A stretch of 50,834 nucleotides of DNA from the NCBI GenBank assembly GCA_034506335.1, contig JAPDPR010000019.1, positions 1-50,834 on the forward strand, in the 5' to 3' direction. Numbering within the stretch: the first letter of the stretch is position 1; the number at the start of each line of letters is the position of its first letter. The notes beneath the pieces are model-generated. The model saw nothing but the letters and a program-made list of their open reading frames with translations. It ran no database searches and had not been told where the DNA came from. Below are positions 8,183 to 17,748 of the stretch, piece by piece. The position numbers were made by a program, and so were the translations under genes. This DNA comes from a candidate division KSB1 bacterium. Its GTDB lineage: Bacteria; Zhuqueibacterota; Zhuqueibacteria; JANLFK01; Oleimicrobiaceae.

Positions 8183-9292
8183 ATGAAGAGCGAAAAAGAG
8201 GAATCCACCGCTGCGCGCCTTAATCCTGGCGCGCGTGAGTTTGTGAGGGACTCATCGCGGGCCTTGTGGACCCTGGCGCTGGGTGCGATGCTATGCATTT
8301 CCGCCGCATGGGCCCGCTCATCCCCTTTGGACACCTCGCATACTAACGCGCTGGTGCGGCGGGGTATCGCCTTCACGGTCATCCACCACTACCAGCAGGC
8401 CCAGGCCTGCTTCGACTCGCTGGCGACAGCCTTCCCAACCGACCCGGCAGGCCCATTCTTCCAGGCAGCGCTCTTGCACAGCCGCATGTTAGACTATGAG
8501 ACAGACGAAGGACGCACCGCCTTCGCGGGACTGACCCTCAAGACCATCCGTTTGGCGTCGCAACGCATTGGCAGCAACCCTATGGACGCCTGGTCCCACT
8601 TCTTCCGAGGCGCCGCTTATGGCTATCGGGCCTTCCACGCAGCGCGGGAGGGGAGGTATCTGGCAGCCTGGCAGGACGGACAATCATGCCTCCGGGATCT
8701 TGAAACGGCCGTGCGCCTGGACTCCTCGCTCGCCGACGCCTACCTGGGTATAGGCAGTTACAAGTACTGGCGCGGGAAGCTGCTGCGCTACCTCAGTTGG
8801 CTCCCGTTCGTCCCCGAAGAGCGCGAAGAAGGGATTCGCTTAGTCCGCACGGCTATTGAAAGGGGACGCTACTCACGCCTCACTGGTCTCAGTGACCTTG
8901 CCTGGATACTGATGGACGCCGGCCACCTGGATGGTGCTCTGGCCTGCGCCCATGAAGGGCTCGCACTGGCTCCGCAAAGCCGTTTCTTCCTCTGGCCGTT
9001 GGCAGAGGCCTATTACAGAAAGAGGGACTACCGCAACGCTGTGCACTGGTACGAACAATTGCTCGCGTCGTTGCTCCAGGAGTCGGAAAACAACCATTAC
9101 AACGAAATCGTCTGTCGCCTCAAACTCGCCGAAGCCTACACTGCACTGGGCGAAGAGGGGATGGCACGTCTCCACGCCCAGGCCATGCTCAACCTCCCAT
9201 TAGATGAGGGAATCCGTCGCAGGGCAGGCAAGAGGTTGGCGCGAGCCCGAGCACTCTTAGAACGCTGCTCGGTCTCCGGCGATCCTCGGTAG
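8183..9292 (+). CDS. Secreted or membrane-anchored tetratricopeptide repeat protein
   Basis: The product has 369 residues, with a hydrophobic segment near 30-45 (LWTLALGAMLCISAAWA) that could be a signal peptide ending before SSPLD. The rest is helical with degenerate TPR units: AIAFTVIHHYQQAQACFDSL-type repeats near the N-terminus and clearer ones near 250-300 (ALACAHEGLALAP, AEAYYRKRDYRNAVHWYEQLL). TPRs are protein-binding scaffolds and no catalytic motif is visible. I start at ATG 8183 because the frame upstream runs back through the terminator hairpin at 8123-8149. GTG 8243 would give a shorter signal peptide and remains possible. It converges on the gene at 9311. The partner is unknown. 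Confidence 0.7.
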   Translation: MKSEKEESTAARLNPGAREFVRDSSRALWTLALGAMLCISAAWARSSPLDTSHTNALVRRGIAFTVIHHYQQAQACFDSLATAFPTDPAGPFFQAALLHSRMLDYETDEGRTAFAGLTLKTIRLASQRIGSNPMDAWSHFFRGAAYGYRAFHAAREGRYLAAWQDGQSCLRDLETAVRLDSSLADAYLGIGSYKYWRGKLLRYLSWLPFVPEEREEGIRLVRTAIERGRYSRLTGLSDLAWILMDAGHLDGALACAHEGLALAPQSRFFLWPLAEAYYRKRDYRNAVHWYEQLLASLLQESENNHYNEIVCRLKLAEAYTALGEEGMARLHAQAMLNLPLDEGIRRRAGKRLARARALLERCSVSGDPR

Positions 9293-9310
9293 CCTAGACG
9301 AAAAAGCGGT

Positions 9311-9682
9311 TCAGAAGCTGTAACGCACCCCGATTTGGTTGATGGGCTTGCCCACGAGGGTGCCATGTACTCGCTGGTAATTCACGGCCAACCTGCGCAA
9401 CACATACTTCAGGACACCTGCCTCAAGGTAGTAATCGCTCACATGGCCGGGATTGAGGTGACGGTTGAAATCTGCGGTGAACTCGACCTGAAACCACCAT
9501 TTGAGTTTGATCTGATTGATGGAGATAACCTGCAGGGTGTGCCCCCCGCTTGCACCCGAGTCGAAGAAGTTCTTGTACGCTGAGACATCATTCACCAGGG
9601 CACGAAAGTCGAAGGTGCGGTCTCCTGCTCCTACACGTCCAACTACGAGAAAAGAAAGCAGCACGGCGATTAGGTTGCGCAT
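9311..9682 (-). CDS. Small secreted protein, possibly an outer-membrane beta-strand protein, function unknown
   Basis: The product has 123 residues. A signal peptide (about 1-19, MRNLIAVLLSFLVVGRVGAG) is followed by a region of alternating polar and hydrophobic residues (LKWWFQVEFTADFNRHL, YYLEAGVLKYVLRRLAVNYQRV), ending in VRYSF with a terminal aromatic residue. That pattern resembles part of an outer-membrane barrel, but it is too short for a full one. ATG 9682 is chosen because GGAGG lies six bases upstream. It follows the isoaspartyl peptidase gene on the same strand, 48 bases downstream, and may be co-transcribed. I recognise no family. Confidence 0.6.
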   Translation of the reverse strand: MRNLIAVLLSFLVVGRVGAGDRTFDFRALVNDVSAYKNFFDSGASGGHTLQVISINQIKLKWWFQVEFTADFNRHLNPGHVSDYYLEAGVLKYVLRRLAVNYQRVHGTLVGKPINQIGVRYSF

Positions 9683-9730
9683 CGGTTCCTCCAGAGGGCA
9701 CATCCAGTTGCTGCAGGGACGAGGTTGCGG

Positions 9731-10633
9731 TCAGATGCCGGTTACGATTTCGCCGCCATGGATCATGTAGGCATAGGCCATCCTGGGGGTATTAAACCCC
9801 CACCCCACTTGTCCGCGGGAGTTGATGGCGATGGCGCCGCCCAGGCCCTGCACCTTCCTGCCCAGAATGGCAATACCCTCGCGCACGGCCTCCCGGCTAT
9901 CGAAGCCGGCGCCCATCAGGTCGCAGATGGTCTTGGCCAACACCACGCGCATGATCGTCTCGCCCCAGCCACTAGCCGAGACTGCTCCTGTGGCGTCGTC
10001 GGCGTAGGTACCGCAGCCTATGAGAGCAGAATCTCCTACCCTTCCCGGGGCCTTGAGAGGGGTGCCACCCGTCGAGGTCGCGGCGGCCACGTGGCCGTGC
10101 CAATCGATGGCCACTGCCCCGACTGTGCCTCGAGGTGGACGTTCGAAGAAGCTTCTGGTAGGTTGGTGCCTTTGGCGACGCAAGCTTCGGTAACGTTGCA
10201 GTTCCCGCTCCACCACCAGCTCCTCAGGCGCGCAGAGGGCGATGCCCTGGCGGGCGGCGAACTGCCAGGCACCTTCCCCCACGAGCATAGCATGGGAGCC
10301 CTGCTCCATGACGGCACGGGCAAGGACTATGGGGTTACGGACAAAACGGACGGCGGCCACTGCCCCCGCCCGCAACGTCGCACCGTCCATGAGCATGGCA
10401 TCTAACTCCACCTCGCCTGCGGCATTGAGGGTCGCGCCATATCCGGCATCAAAGGTGGGGTCATTTTCCATGACCGTTACCGCGGCCTGCACCGCATCCA
10501 GGGCGCTCCCCCCTTCATCCAGCACTTCCCAACCGGCCGCAACAGCCTTGCGACATCCCTCCCGATGCGCCTTCACCTCCTCATCGGGGATGTCCCATGC
10601 ACCTCCATGTACAATGATCGCAGGTTTCACCAC
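9731..10633 (-). CDS. iaaA: Isoaspartyl peptidase / L-asparaginase (plant-type, Ntn hydrolase)
   Basis: The 300-residue product belongs to asparaginase family 2. These enzymes are made as proenzymes that cleave themselves before a Thr, which then becomes the N-terminal nucleophile. The GTVGAVAID motif places that residue at Thr170. Other hallmarks are the N-terminal IIVHGGAW, the FDAGYGATLNAAGEVELDA segment near 61-79, STGGTPLKAPGRVGDSALIG after the cleavage site, and the final MAYAYM region. It hydrolyses beta-aspartyl dipeptides from damaged proteins and, more weakly, L-asparagine. No signal peptide is visible, so it should be cytoplasmic. The start is one of two adjacent GTG codons after GAGGAG. 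A sodium symporter gene lies nearby upstream, which suggests use of imported peptides or amino acids; this is inferred. Confidence 0.92.
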   Translation of the reverse strand: MVKPAIIVHGGAWDIPDEEVKAHREGCRKAVAAGWEVLDEGGSALDAVQAAVTVMENDPTFDAGYGATLNAAGEVELDAMLMDGATLRAGAVAAVRFVRNPIVLARAVMEQGSHAMLVGEGAWQFAARQGIALCAPEELVVERELQRYRSLRRQRHQPTRSFFERPPRGTVGAVAIDWHGHVAAATSTGGTPLKAPGRVGDSALIGCGTYADDATGAVSASGWGETIMRVVLAKTICDLMGAGFDSREAVREGIAILGRKVQGLGGAIAINSRGQVGWGFNTPRMAYAYMIHGGEIVTGI

Positions 10634-10778
10634 ACGCTCCTCACGGCGGCATCATGCCTCTGACTAACTCTAATCACAGTCACTCGCTCAGGCTCGGCTT
10701 TTCTCCTCCTCCACAAGCTCAGGCCCACGCGAGCCGGATTCTCCACCCGAGCCAATCCATCAGTACTCTTGTGCCCTT

Positions 10779-11141
10779 TCAAGGCCCCGCCTGTGGCCCC
10801 ACCTTGAAAATGAACGTGGCAATCGCCTCGATGAGCAGCGCGTACACGATGCCCATCACCACAAAGGCGAAGGCGGTTCCCGCGCCCAGTGCCGGGGCAT
10901 CTAAGAAAGGAACAGCCAGAGGAAGGCTGAAAATGAGCCCCATGACTAGGGCATGCAGCCACCATGGTATCCGCAACCCGCTGCCTCCTAAGGCCCACCC
11001 CATGGCTGTTCTACTCAAGATTACACCGAGACCCAGTCCCGTGCTGAGCAATGGGTATTTGGTGCTCAGCATACCCCAACAAACAACCCCAAAGACGCCC
11101 CCCAACACTGTGCAAAGCACAAGGCGCTTCTTGCTCACCAT
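10779..11141 (-). CDS. Small integral membrane protein with four helices, function unknown
   Basis: The product has 120 residues and about four predicted membrane helices: near 7-26, 33-52, 58-80 and 88-112. Basic residues at the start (SKKR) suggest a cytoplasmic N-terminus. I place the start at ATG 11141 because a GCAGGAG lies nine bases upstream; the frame stays open to a TTG at 11159. It sits 48 bases after the symporter gene on the same strand and may be co-transcribed, which hints at a membrane-linked role, but I recognise no family. The last residues (KVGPQAGP) are hydrophilic. Confidence 0.65.
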   Translation of the reverse strand: MVSKKRLVLCTVLGGVFGVVCWGMLSTKYPLLSTGLGLGVILSRTAMGWALGGSGLRIPWWLHALVMGLIFSLPLAVPFLDAPALGAGTAFAFVVMGIVYALLIEAIATFIFKVGPQAGP

Positions 11142-11189
11142 GACTACAAACTCCTGCAAAGTCCTTTCTGCATCGTGCCTGGAGCCGGC

Positions 11190-12665
11190 TTACTTTTGCT
11201 TCGGGAAAAGCTTAGCAAGGCTTTCCTCGCTCGGGGGAGGGGTAAGTAGGCTCCCCACTATCAGGCCCAGCAGCGAAGCAAGAAATGCCGGATAGATGCT
11301 GGGAATCCCCCAAGGGTCACCTCCTCGAAGTACAGATGGGAAGGCGTATGGCACCACCACCTCCAGAGCCAAGGCAACGACCGCGCCAGCAACGATGGAA
11401 GCGACGCCACCCGCTTTGTTTGCGCGCCGCCAGGCCAGCGCAGCAACCAGTGCGGGGGTGATGGCAACTCCGTACATGGTGTAGGCAAAGTACGAGTACT
11501 TCAACACAGAGATGGGTAAATGCAATACCGTGGGGACGAAGATCATCAGAAAAGCGCATAGGCCCAAGATGACGATGAATGTCTTTTGCAGCGCCACCAT
11601 GCGCGCCTGGGGCGCATGCGGGTTGACAAAGCGCTGGTAGATGTCGCGCATAATGCTCGTCGTGGGCGAGAGGAGGTAGTTCATGCCTGTGGAGATGACC
11701 ACTGCGCACGCAGCAGCCAGCAGCAGCAACCCCACCGGCGCCGGCACCATGTGTCTCGCTGCCTGCAACACTACCGACGCCGGATCGATGTTCTTGCCCC
11801 AGAAGTAAGTCGCCCCATAGATGGCGATTACTACCACGACGGTCTCTACCACGATGGTGCCGAGAATCCAGAAGATGACCGCCTTGCGCGCCTCCCGCGC
11901 GCTCCCTGCGCTGTAGAACTTTTGGTACATGCTCTGAACCCCCAGCAGAAGGAGCATCGTGGCTAGACAGTAGCTGATTGCCTTCAGCGCCGGATATTGC
12001 CCAAAGTCCGGGGAAAAAACTGCCATGTGGCCTGGTGGGAGGGTCTGGGCCGCACTGGACCACCCCCCTGCGGCCGCCACCGTAAACGGCGTGGCCACGC
12101 AGCAGGCCACAACGATGATAATCCCGTTGGGCAGGTCTGTATGCGCCACGGCAACCATTCCCCCAAGGCCGACGAAGAGGATTACAAAACCCGCGGCGAG
12201 GGCCTGTCCCACCTCCACACTCACCCTGCCATCGGTCACTACGTTCAGGATATAGCCGCCCGCCCTAAACTGGTAGGAGACGATCGTGGTAAAGGCAATG
12301 ATCAGCGCAATCGCCCCAAAGAGTCGCGCAAACTTGCCATAGCGCTCCTCGAGAATATCGCCCACCGTGTACTGGCCAAAGGTGCGAATCTTGCCGGCCA
12401 AAAAGTAGATGATGGCGATTCCGACCCAGGCCCCTGCGGGGAGCCAAAGGGAGCTCCACCCTGCTTTGTAGGCATACTCGGCGCCGGCAATGAACGTGCC
12501 TGAGCCGATCCAGGTGCAGACGAGGGTGAAGACCATTTTGGTGGTGTTCAGGCTCCGCCCCGCCACCATCATGTCCTCCTGCGTCTTCACCCTTCCTGCC
12601 CGATAGAAGTTGAGCACCGTTAGGACAATGAGATACCCAAGGATGACGTACAGATACCAGACCAT
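11190..12665 (-). CDS. Sodium:solute symporter (SSS family)
   Basis: The 491-residue, strongly hydrophobic protein has about 13 membrane helices, as expected for the SSS (SLC5) family. The N-terminal part contains the family pattern, including the segment after the first helix (EDMMVAGRSLNTTKM) and WIGSGTFIAGAEYAYKAG near 52-69, which lines the sodium and substrate path in this family. It would couple inward solute movement to the sodium gradient at the inner membrane. The substrate cannot be read from sequence; sugars, amino acids, short peptides and organic acids are all known for the family. Downstream genes on the same strand encode a small membrane protein and an isoaspartyl peptidase, which makes amino acid or peptide uptake plausible. 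A GGAGG precedes ATG 12665. Confidence 0.9.
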   Translation of the reverse strand: MVWYLYVILGYLIVLTVLNFYRAGRVKTQEDMMVAGRSLNTTKMVFTLVCTWIGSGTFIAGAEYAYKAGWSSLWLPAGAWVGIAIIYFLAGKIRTFGQYTVGDILEERYGKFARLFGAIALIIAFTTIVSYQFRAGGYILNVVTDGRVSVEVGQALAAGFVILFVGLGGMVAVAHTDLPNGIIIVVACCVATPFTVAAAGGWSSAAQTLPPGHMAVFSPDFGQYPALKAISYCLATMLLLLGVQSMYQKFYSAGSAREARKAVIFWILGTIVVETVVVVIAIYGATYFWGKNIDPASVVLQAARHMVPAPVGLLLLAAACAVVISTGMNYLLSPTTSIMRDIYQRFVNPHAPQARMVALQKTFIVILGLCAFLMIFVPTVLHLPISVLKYSYFAYTMYGVAITPALVAALAWRRANKAGGVASIVAGAVVALALEVVVPYAFPSVLRGGDPWGIPSIYPAFLASLLGLIVGSLLTPPPSEESLAKLFPKQK

Positions 12666-12716
12666 TCCGTGCCCTCCAATTGGTGTGCACTGCTTTCCAG
12701 GTGGCCAAGTCTTCCC

Positions 12717-15203
12717 TTAGCGAATGAGAATCATCTTTCGGTTTTGCATCTCACCGGCACCGATAAGCCGATAAAGATACACTCCGCCGGCCAGATTGCT
12801 CCCGTCGAAGCAGACCCGGTGCTGCCCAGGTGCCAATTGCTGGTCCAAGAGGGTGCATACTCTTGCCCCCAGAGGATTGATTACTTCCAATCTTACCCGG
12901 CCCTCGCGTGGCACGTCGAAACAGATTTCTGTGCTCGGGTTGAAAGGATTGGGGAAATTCTGGTACAGCCGAAAGCTCTGGGGCAACGCCCCGCCACGGG
13001 GTGGCTCCACCGCCGTCTCCAGGTAGTGAGCGGTAAAGTCATCGAAGTAGAGGACACCGCTATCCTTGCGGCTGTCATTGGTTTCGGCCAGGTAGATACG
13101 CTTCCAGGTGATGGGAAACGTGAGCACAGCAGCCGGATTCCCCCAGTGGACGATGACGCTGTCCATGGACACGCGCAAGTAGCGCCAGGTTCCTGCCCAA
13201 TCGATGCCAGGGGTGGCCTCTGTGAAGTTAACCAGGAATTTCTCACCATCGGCGTCGGTGAATTCGCCCCGCAACCAGTGGCCTTTGCCGTCACCGAAGA
13301 CATGGATTCCCACGGCGATGGGCGTGCCAGATAGCGGAATCGAGCACTCCATGTAGAGGGCGCTTGTCCCGCCGGTGCTCAGCTGGTAGGAGAGGCGCGC
13401 GGAGGTGGGTGGCGAAAAGGCCACCGCACTATCCAAGGCAAGACTACATGCCGGAAGATTAACGCGCACGCCGGTCAAGTTCCACCGTGCCAAAGAGCTA
13501 AAGTCTTCTACAATCACGTCCGTGGGCAGACCCACGTACACATGAGCGGTACCCACCACACTGCCGTACGCCGCCCTTATTTCCCCCTCCCCCTGCTTGG
13601 TGGCTGTGAACACACCTCCTTGAGTGATTGTGCCCACATCCCCTACCACTGACCACTGATAGTCGCTAGCCTGGAGACTGACCGGGTTTCCGAAACTGTC
13701 TGTGGCGCGCGGGGTCATCGTCTGCTTCTGCCCCACGCGCAACACCACCGGATTGGGAGTCAACGTTATCTGCGCGACCCTGGTGATATGCACCCGTGCC
13801 GAATCCCGTACCCCGCCTGCGCTTGCGTACACGTACCCCACCGTGTCGTAGAGCCCAGCCACAAACTGCCCCTGTGCATCGATGGCACCAATCCATGGGT
13901 CGCAGCTCCAGTTGACTGTGCCTGCCGGCAAGGAAACAGGGTTGTAGTACTCATCAAAGCCTTCCACTGTGAAGCGAAGTGTACCTTCCGAAAGGAGAAA
14001 GGCTTCGGGCGGCGAGATGCGCAAAAGATGCAAAGGTCCGGTTGGCGCGCTGCTGACCACCAGCAGCGCGTTGGCTACCGGCCGTTCGCTGCCGTCCGAT
14101 GGACTGTTCACCACACGCCCACGGACCACCATCGTGGTGGAGCCGCCGCCGTCCAGGTTGACCGCCTCATGAATTCCCCATTCGCGCATGTACTCAGCAA
14201 GTTCATAGAGCGACATGCCCACGCTGTACCCTGCCTGCCGCCCATCCACGGTGACAAAGAATAGCCTGGTCGAGTCAGCCGAAAAGCCGACTGCCGTGCG
14301 GGGATGACGGTCGGTGGCGAAACTCCTATTCGTAAGACCCTCCTCACTCCACTCGACCGACACGGCGCCATTACGAATAATACGGGGCACTCCCCCTACC
14401 AGCTCAATGATCCTTTGGCGCGTGGGCGGCAGGCGGAGGACCACCGCCACCGTGTCCCCGACAAACACGTGAGCGTTGAGAAAGGCTGCCGCCTGCCCGT
14501 GCCCTGAGAGCACTACACCGTTACGCGGAATGGGTGCATTGCCATGGCCCGCAGCCATCACGCTATCCTTGGCCGTCGCCACGAGCCAAACCGTATCGTT
14601 CACCGCGCAGCTGAGGCTGAGGTACTGAGCGACCACCTCAGTTCCCCAGTAGTTGGTACCCGTGGTGCTTCCGCGGAAAGAATTGTACACGATAAGCTCG
14701 TCGGTGTCCCTGCTTTCGTTCACTCCGTGAATAACCTGCTGTTGGCCTTTCGCGACCAACGTCCCGGTGAAGGAGACCACGTCAATGAGTGGTCGGCGCT
14801 GGTCTGTGTAGGCGAACACGGAGCGGCTTACCGGTCGCTTGACCAGCACACCCTTCACCACTTGTGCCCCGACAGGTGTGCCATCGGTCTGCCAAAAGTC
14901 GGCATTCATGGCTCCCACTACCCGGTGAGCCTCGCGGTCATTGCGGGCAGCCATGGCGGAGGTCAGCTCCCTCCCCCCAGGCAAGAGGTCGTTGGACTTG
15001 ATGCTCTCAATGCTGACCCAGGGGTTGGTCAGATCGATTTCCAGCACGTGAAAGTGCCATGGGCCAGCGGAACGGAATTCGTGGTGATGTACCACCCCAG
15101 GCCCAACCGGCGTGCTCTCCTTCCAGTCCGCACGCGCACTGCCGGCCAGTACTGCCACTGCGACCATAAAGATCGTCACACGCGTTGTGTCATGCATCCG
15201 CAT
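12717..15203 (-). CDS. Secreted phosphodiester glycosidase (NAGPA-like) with Ig-like domains and a type IX sorting domain
   Basis: The 828-residue protein has a signal peptide (about 1-23). A phosphodiester glycosidase domain (about 40-385) follows, with NADFWQTDGTPVG, SGHGQAAAFL, TVDGRQAGYSVGMSL and AVNLDGGGSTTMV. Bacterial Ig-like modules follow (about 390-560; VLRVGQKQTMTPRATDSFGNPV). Next comes a jelly-roll-like region (about 560-735) ending in LYFDDFTAHYLE. The C-terminal type IX secretion/FlgD-like domain has LYQNFPNPFNPSTEICF and ends GGVYLYRL...KMILIR. The family includes the enzyme that uncovers mannose-6-phosphate; bacterial members act on sugar phosphodiesters. I infer surface attachment through type IX secretion. 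A paralogue lies at 34242-35384. ATG 15203 has GAGGTG upstream; it follows the DUF5686 gene. Confidence 0.9.
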   Translation of the reverse strand: MRMHDTTRVTIFMVAVAVLAGSARADWKESTPVGPGVVHHHEFRSAGPWHFHVLEIDLTNPWVSIESIKSNDLLPGGRELTSAMAARNDREAHRVVGAMNADFWQTDGTPVGAQVVKGVLVKRPVSRSVFAYTDQRRPLIDVVSFTGTLVAKGQQQVIHGVNESRDTDELIVYNSFRGSTTGTNYWGTEVVAQYLSLSCAVNDTVWLVATAKDSVMAAGHGNAPIPRNGVVLSGHGQAAAFLNAHVFVGDTVAVVLRLPPTRQRIIELVGGVPRIIRNGAVSVEWSEEGLTNRSFATDRHPRTAVGFSADSTRLFFVTVDGRQAGYSVGMSLYELAEYMREWGIHEAVNLDGGGSTTMVVRGRVVNSPSDGSERPVANALLVVSSAPTGPLHLLRISPPEAFLLSEGTLRFTVEGFDEYYNPVSLPAGTVNWSCDPWIGAIDAQGQFVAGLYDTVGYVYASAGGVRDSARVHITRVAQITLTPNPVVLRVGQKQTMTPRATDSFGNPVSLQASDYQWSVVGDVGTITQGGVFTATKQGEGEIRAAYGSVVGTAHVYVGLPTDVIVEDFSSLARWNLTGVRVNLPACSLALDSAVAFSPPTSARLSYQLSTGGTSALYMECSIPLSGTPIAVGIHVFGDGKGHWLRGEFTDADGEKFLVNFTEATPGIDWAGTWRYLRVSMDSVIVHWGNPAAVLTFPITWKRIYLAETNDSRKDSGVLYFDDFTAHYLETAVEPPRGGALPQSFRLYQNFPNPFNPSTEICFDVPREGRVRLEVINPLGARVCTLLDQQLAPGQHRVCFDGSNLAGGVYLYRLIGAGEMQNRKMILIR

Positions 15204-15237
15204 AGACCTGCACCTCACTGTTGTATTTTTGCTTTCC

Positions 15238-17646
15238 TTAGTACAGGCGCGCCAACCCCAGGCCGATGCTCCACCCGCGCTGATCGAGCCTCCAACTCAC
15301 GTCACACCGCCCCACGCCCAGCAGTCCCGTGAGCGACAGGCCGATTTCCTGATGAAACCTGGCCGGGACGCGCGACTGCGTCTGTGGAAACTCTGACATT
15401 CCCGCACCCCATGTCCTGGCCGTAGCCCCGTGCAGTACGACGCCCACGCCTTGCACCACGAGCCACCTCAAACCCACTAGTTCGAAGGGCAAAGTGCGGA
15501 AATTGTGCTCCCAGAAAAGCCCCAAATACTTCCTGCCATGGTACCAGCCCTCCAGCGTGCGCAGCACGCCAAAGGGAGCGAGAAAGGCCATCCGTCCTTC
15601 AACCGTCCCCAATCGTTGCACCGGGGCATGCCCTTGGATGAGGCCCCCCAGGACCACGATATCAAGGCGATTGGGAAGCATGCGCCGGCGCAGGAAAGTG
15701 GGCGTCCCAAACACTGCCCGAAAACGATAGCTGACGAACGAAAAATCGCTGCCGAAGAACCCTTGTCTGCACTGTTCCATCTCCACTTCGGCGCCGCGCT
15801 GCGCGATGATGCCCCACGCCGAACTGGGATCTCCAACCCGCAGGTTTAGGCGAAGCAGTCCCAGTCGACCCTCTTGTACCGGCGGATTTAGGGTTGCCTC
15901 CTCCCTCCTTCGGAACAGCGAAAACCCTGTACACGCGCGAGCCGACCGATCCCTTTCGGCACCGATACCCACTTGCATGCGCAAATGCCACCGAGGGACG
16001 CGGCTCTCCAGCGAAATCCCCGTCTTGGAAAGCCAAAAGTAATCAAAGTACTCCCGCGGCCCCATGATACTGAGAACGGAATGGAGCACCTGCGGGTACA
16101 CGCTCAGCCCTGGTCTTGAGACCACATCGTGCATATGCTGCACGGACAGACGATGGTTCTTGGCCAGCTGCACTCCAAGACCAAGTGCGTATGACCACTT
16201 GTGTGGCCCAGTCTTGTACCCGGCCGCAGTCTGCGCTTCCCATCGCTTTGCCAGGCGAAGAGCGTACCTCGCACCCAGATGGAGCGCCTCTACACGATTG
16301 AACCGTAGGTCCGGGGCGAAATGGATGAGCCTCCTTTTGCTGCCCCCACTCTGGGCTTCTGCAGGGCGGGCGCCATCATCTTCCACCCGCACCGAGGTCT
16401 TGACCAGCCTGGCCAGTGGCCCCTTGGGACGATACATACGCGACAGCGTCCAGGTGCTGTCCACGCGCTCGTAGGCGACCAGTTCAGGTTCAGTGAGTGG
16501 GACAGCCCGTACACCATGGGCCAGAAGCGTATCCTGGCGCACGGCTACCGAGTCCACCGATACAACGCGGGGCCTGGCATAAAGGGTATCAGGCAGGGGT
16601 ACATTGATTTGGTAGTCGGCCAGTCCCACGAGCCGCTCATACATTATGTCTGGAAGGTAGAGTCCGGGCACTCCCACGCGCAGCGTTCCCCGCTCATAAG
16701 CGTCCACGGGGAGCCAAAATTCCCGCTCGAAACTACCAAAGTGTTGCTGATGCCGCACCGCCCATTCCTGCACCGGGAAGGGCAACGGCAAGGTACCCAG
16801 AGGCCGGAGATCCACCGCAATCAGCGCATACACGGAGTCCAGGACCGAAATCGTTCCCTCAAAACACGGCTGCAATTGGCCTTTAGGCTTCACGGCAATG
16901 TCGAACACCACCAAACGATCCACCCCCCTCGTGCCCTGCAGGTGGAACTGGTAGTAGTCCAGGGCATCAGGGTGGGTCACGCCCACAAACCTGTTTCCCA
17001 GCACTTCCACGTCGTCGTCATAGAAGTTGGGGAAACCCATGGCGAAGATCGTTGCCGGCGCCGGCACGTTCTTTGTCTGGCGCCGCGAGCGGACAATTTC
17101 CCGCACGCCCCGATCTCGGTCCCAAAACAGGCGGGAGGTGCTTTCCATCACCATCACCACCGCCGTATCATTAGCCACGGACAGGCGTGAATAGGCTTCG
17201 GCGGCGAAAGTGCGCACCTGGCTGCGCCAGTGCTGTTTGCGGCGGATCACCTCGCGCATGATGGCCACCGCCGGGTCCTCGCCCGTCACCACCACCGGCG
17301 GCAATTCCACAAGTACCGGCTCCAGATCAAAATTCACCTGCTCCCCGGTGTGGGCGGTCACCGCCAGGCCCTGGGAGCGATAGCCGATGTAGCGTACCCT
17401 GAGCGTGGCTGGCACAGACGGGATCTCAAGCACGTACTCGCCCTGAGAGTTAGTGGTAGTGCCGCGGTAAGTCCCTTCGACCCAGATGTTTGCCAGGGCC
17501 AATGGCTGTCCAGTGCGCGCATCACGCACGGTGCCGTGAACCCTTGCCCCCTGCGCGCTCACGCGCGATACCACGTTCGACTCGAGCAGGAGCACCAGCC
17601 ACAACGCTGCCCACCGCTCGACAAACCATCCTCTGCGACCCACCAC
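15238..17646 (-). CDS. DUF5686 family outer-membrane protein with carboxypeptidase-regulatory-like domain
   Basis: The 802-residue protein has an N-terminal signal segment (about 10-31), then a carboxypeptidase-regulatory-like (CarboxypepD_reg) beta-sandwich (about 34-110; VHGTVRDARTGQPLALANIWVEG and IGYRSQGLAV). The remainder matches the DUF5686 type: PVVVTGEDPAVAIMREVIRR, FAAEAYSRLSV, then a long stretch of alternating residues consistent with a C-terminal outer-membrane barrel ending GLGLARLY. These proteins are typical of Bacteroidota and relatives and resemble TonB-linked receptors without an obvious plug. Their role is unknown. The start is GTG 17646, with GAGG six bases upstream. The type IX cargo gene follows on the same strand after 34 bases, so the two are probably co-transcribed. 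Confidence 0.85.
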   Translation of the reverse strand: MVGRRGWFVERWAALWLVLLLESNVVSRVSAQGARVHGTVRDARTGQPLALANIWVEGTYRGTTTNSQGEYVLEIPSVPATLRVRYIGYRSQGLAVTAHTGEQVNFDLEPVLVELPPVVVTGEDPAVAIMREVIRRKQHWRSQVRTFAAEAYSRLSVANDTAVVMVMESTSRLFWDRDRGVREIVRSRRQTKNVPAPATIFAMGFPNFYDDDVEVLGNRFVGVTHPDALDYYQFHLQGTRGVDRLVVFDIAVKPKGQLQPCFEGTISVLDSVYALIAVDLRPLGTLPLPFPVQEWAVRHQQHFGSFEREFWLPVDAYERGTLRVGVPGLYLPDIMYERLVGLADYQINVPLPDTLYARPRVVSVDSVAVRQDTLLAHGVRAVPLTEPELVAYERVDSTWTLSRMYRPKGPLARLVKTSVRVEDDGARPAEAQSGGSKRRLIHFAPDLRFNRVEALHLGARYALRLAKRWEAQTAAGYKTGPHKWSYALGLGVQLAKNHRLSVQHMHDVVSRPGLSVYPQVLHSVLSIMGPREYFDYFWLSKTGISLESRVPRWHLRMQVGIGAERDRSARACTGFSLFRRREEATLNPPVQEGRLGLLRLNLRVGDPSSAWGIIAQRGAEVEMEQCRQGFFGSDFSFVSYRFRAVFGTPTFLRRRMLPNRLDIVVLGGLIQGHAPVQRLGTVEGRMAFLAPFGVLRTLEGWYHGRKYLGLFWEHNFRTLPFELVGLRWLVVQGVGVVLHGATARTWGAGMSEFPQTQSRVPARFHQEIGLSLTGLLGVGRCDVSWRLDQRGWSIGLGLARLY

Positions 17647-17748
17647 GATGACCTCGGAACGGCTGTGACCACAGAAACTGACTTGATCAGCCCCATCAAG
17701 AAGATGCCCAGCTCCGGCTCAGGCGTTGAGAAAGAGAGGTTCGTGGCC

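Noticed and set aside
11317-12063. Second minus-strand frame within the symporter gene
   Set aside because: It is an out-of-frame reading of the symporter, whose membrane helices are continuous in the chosen frame.
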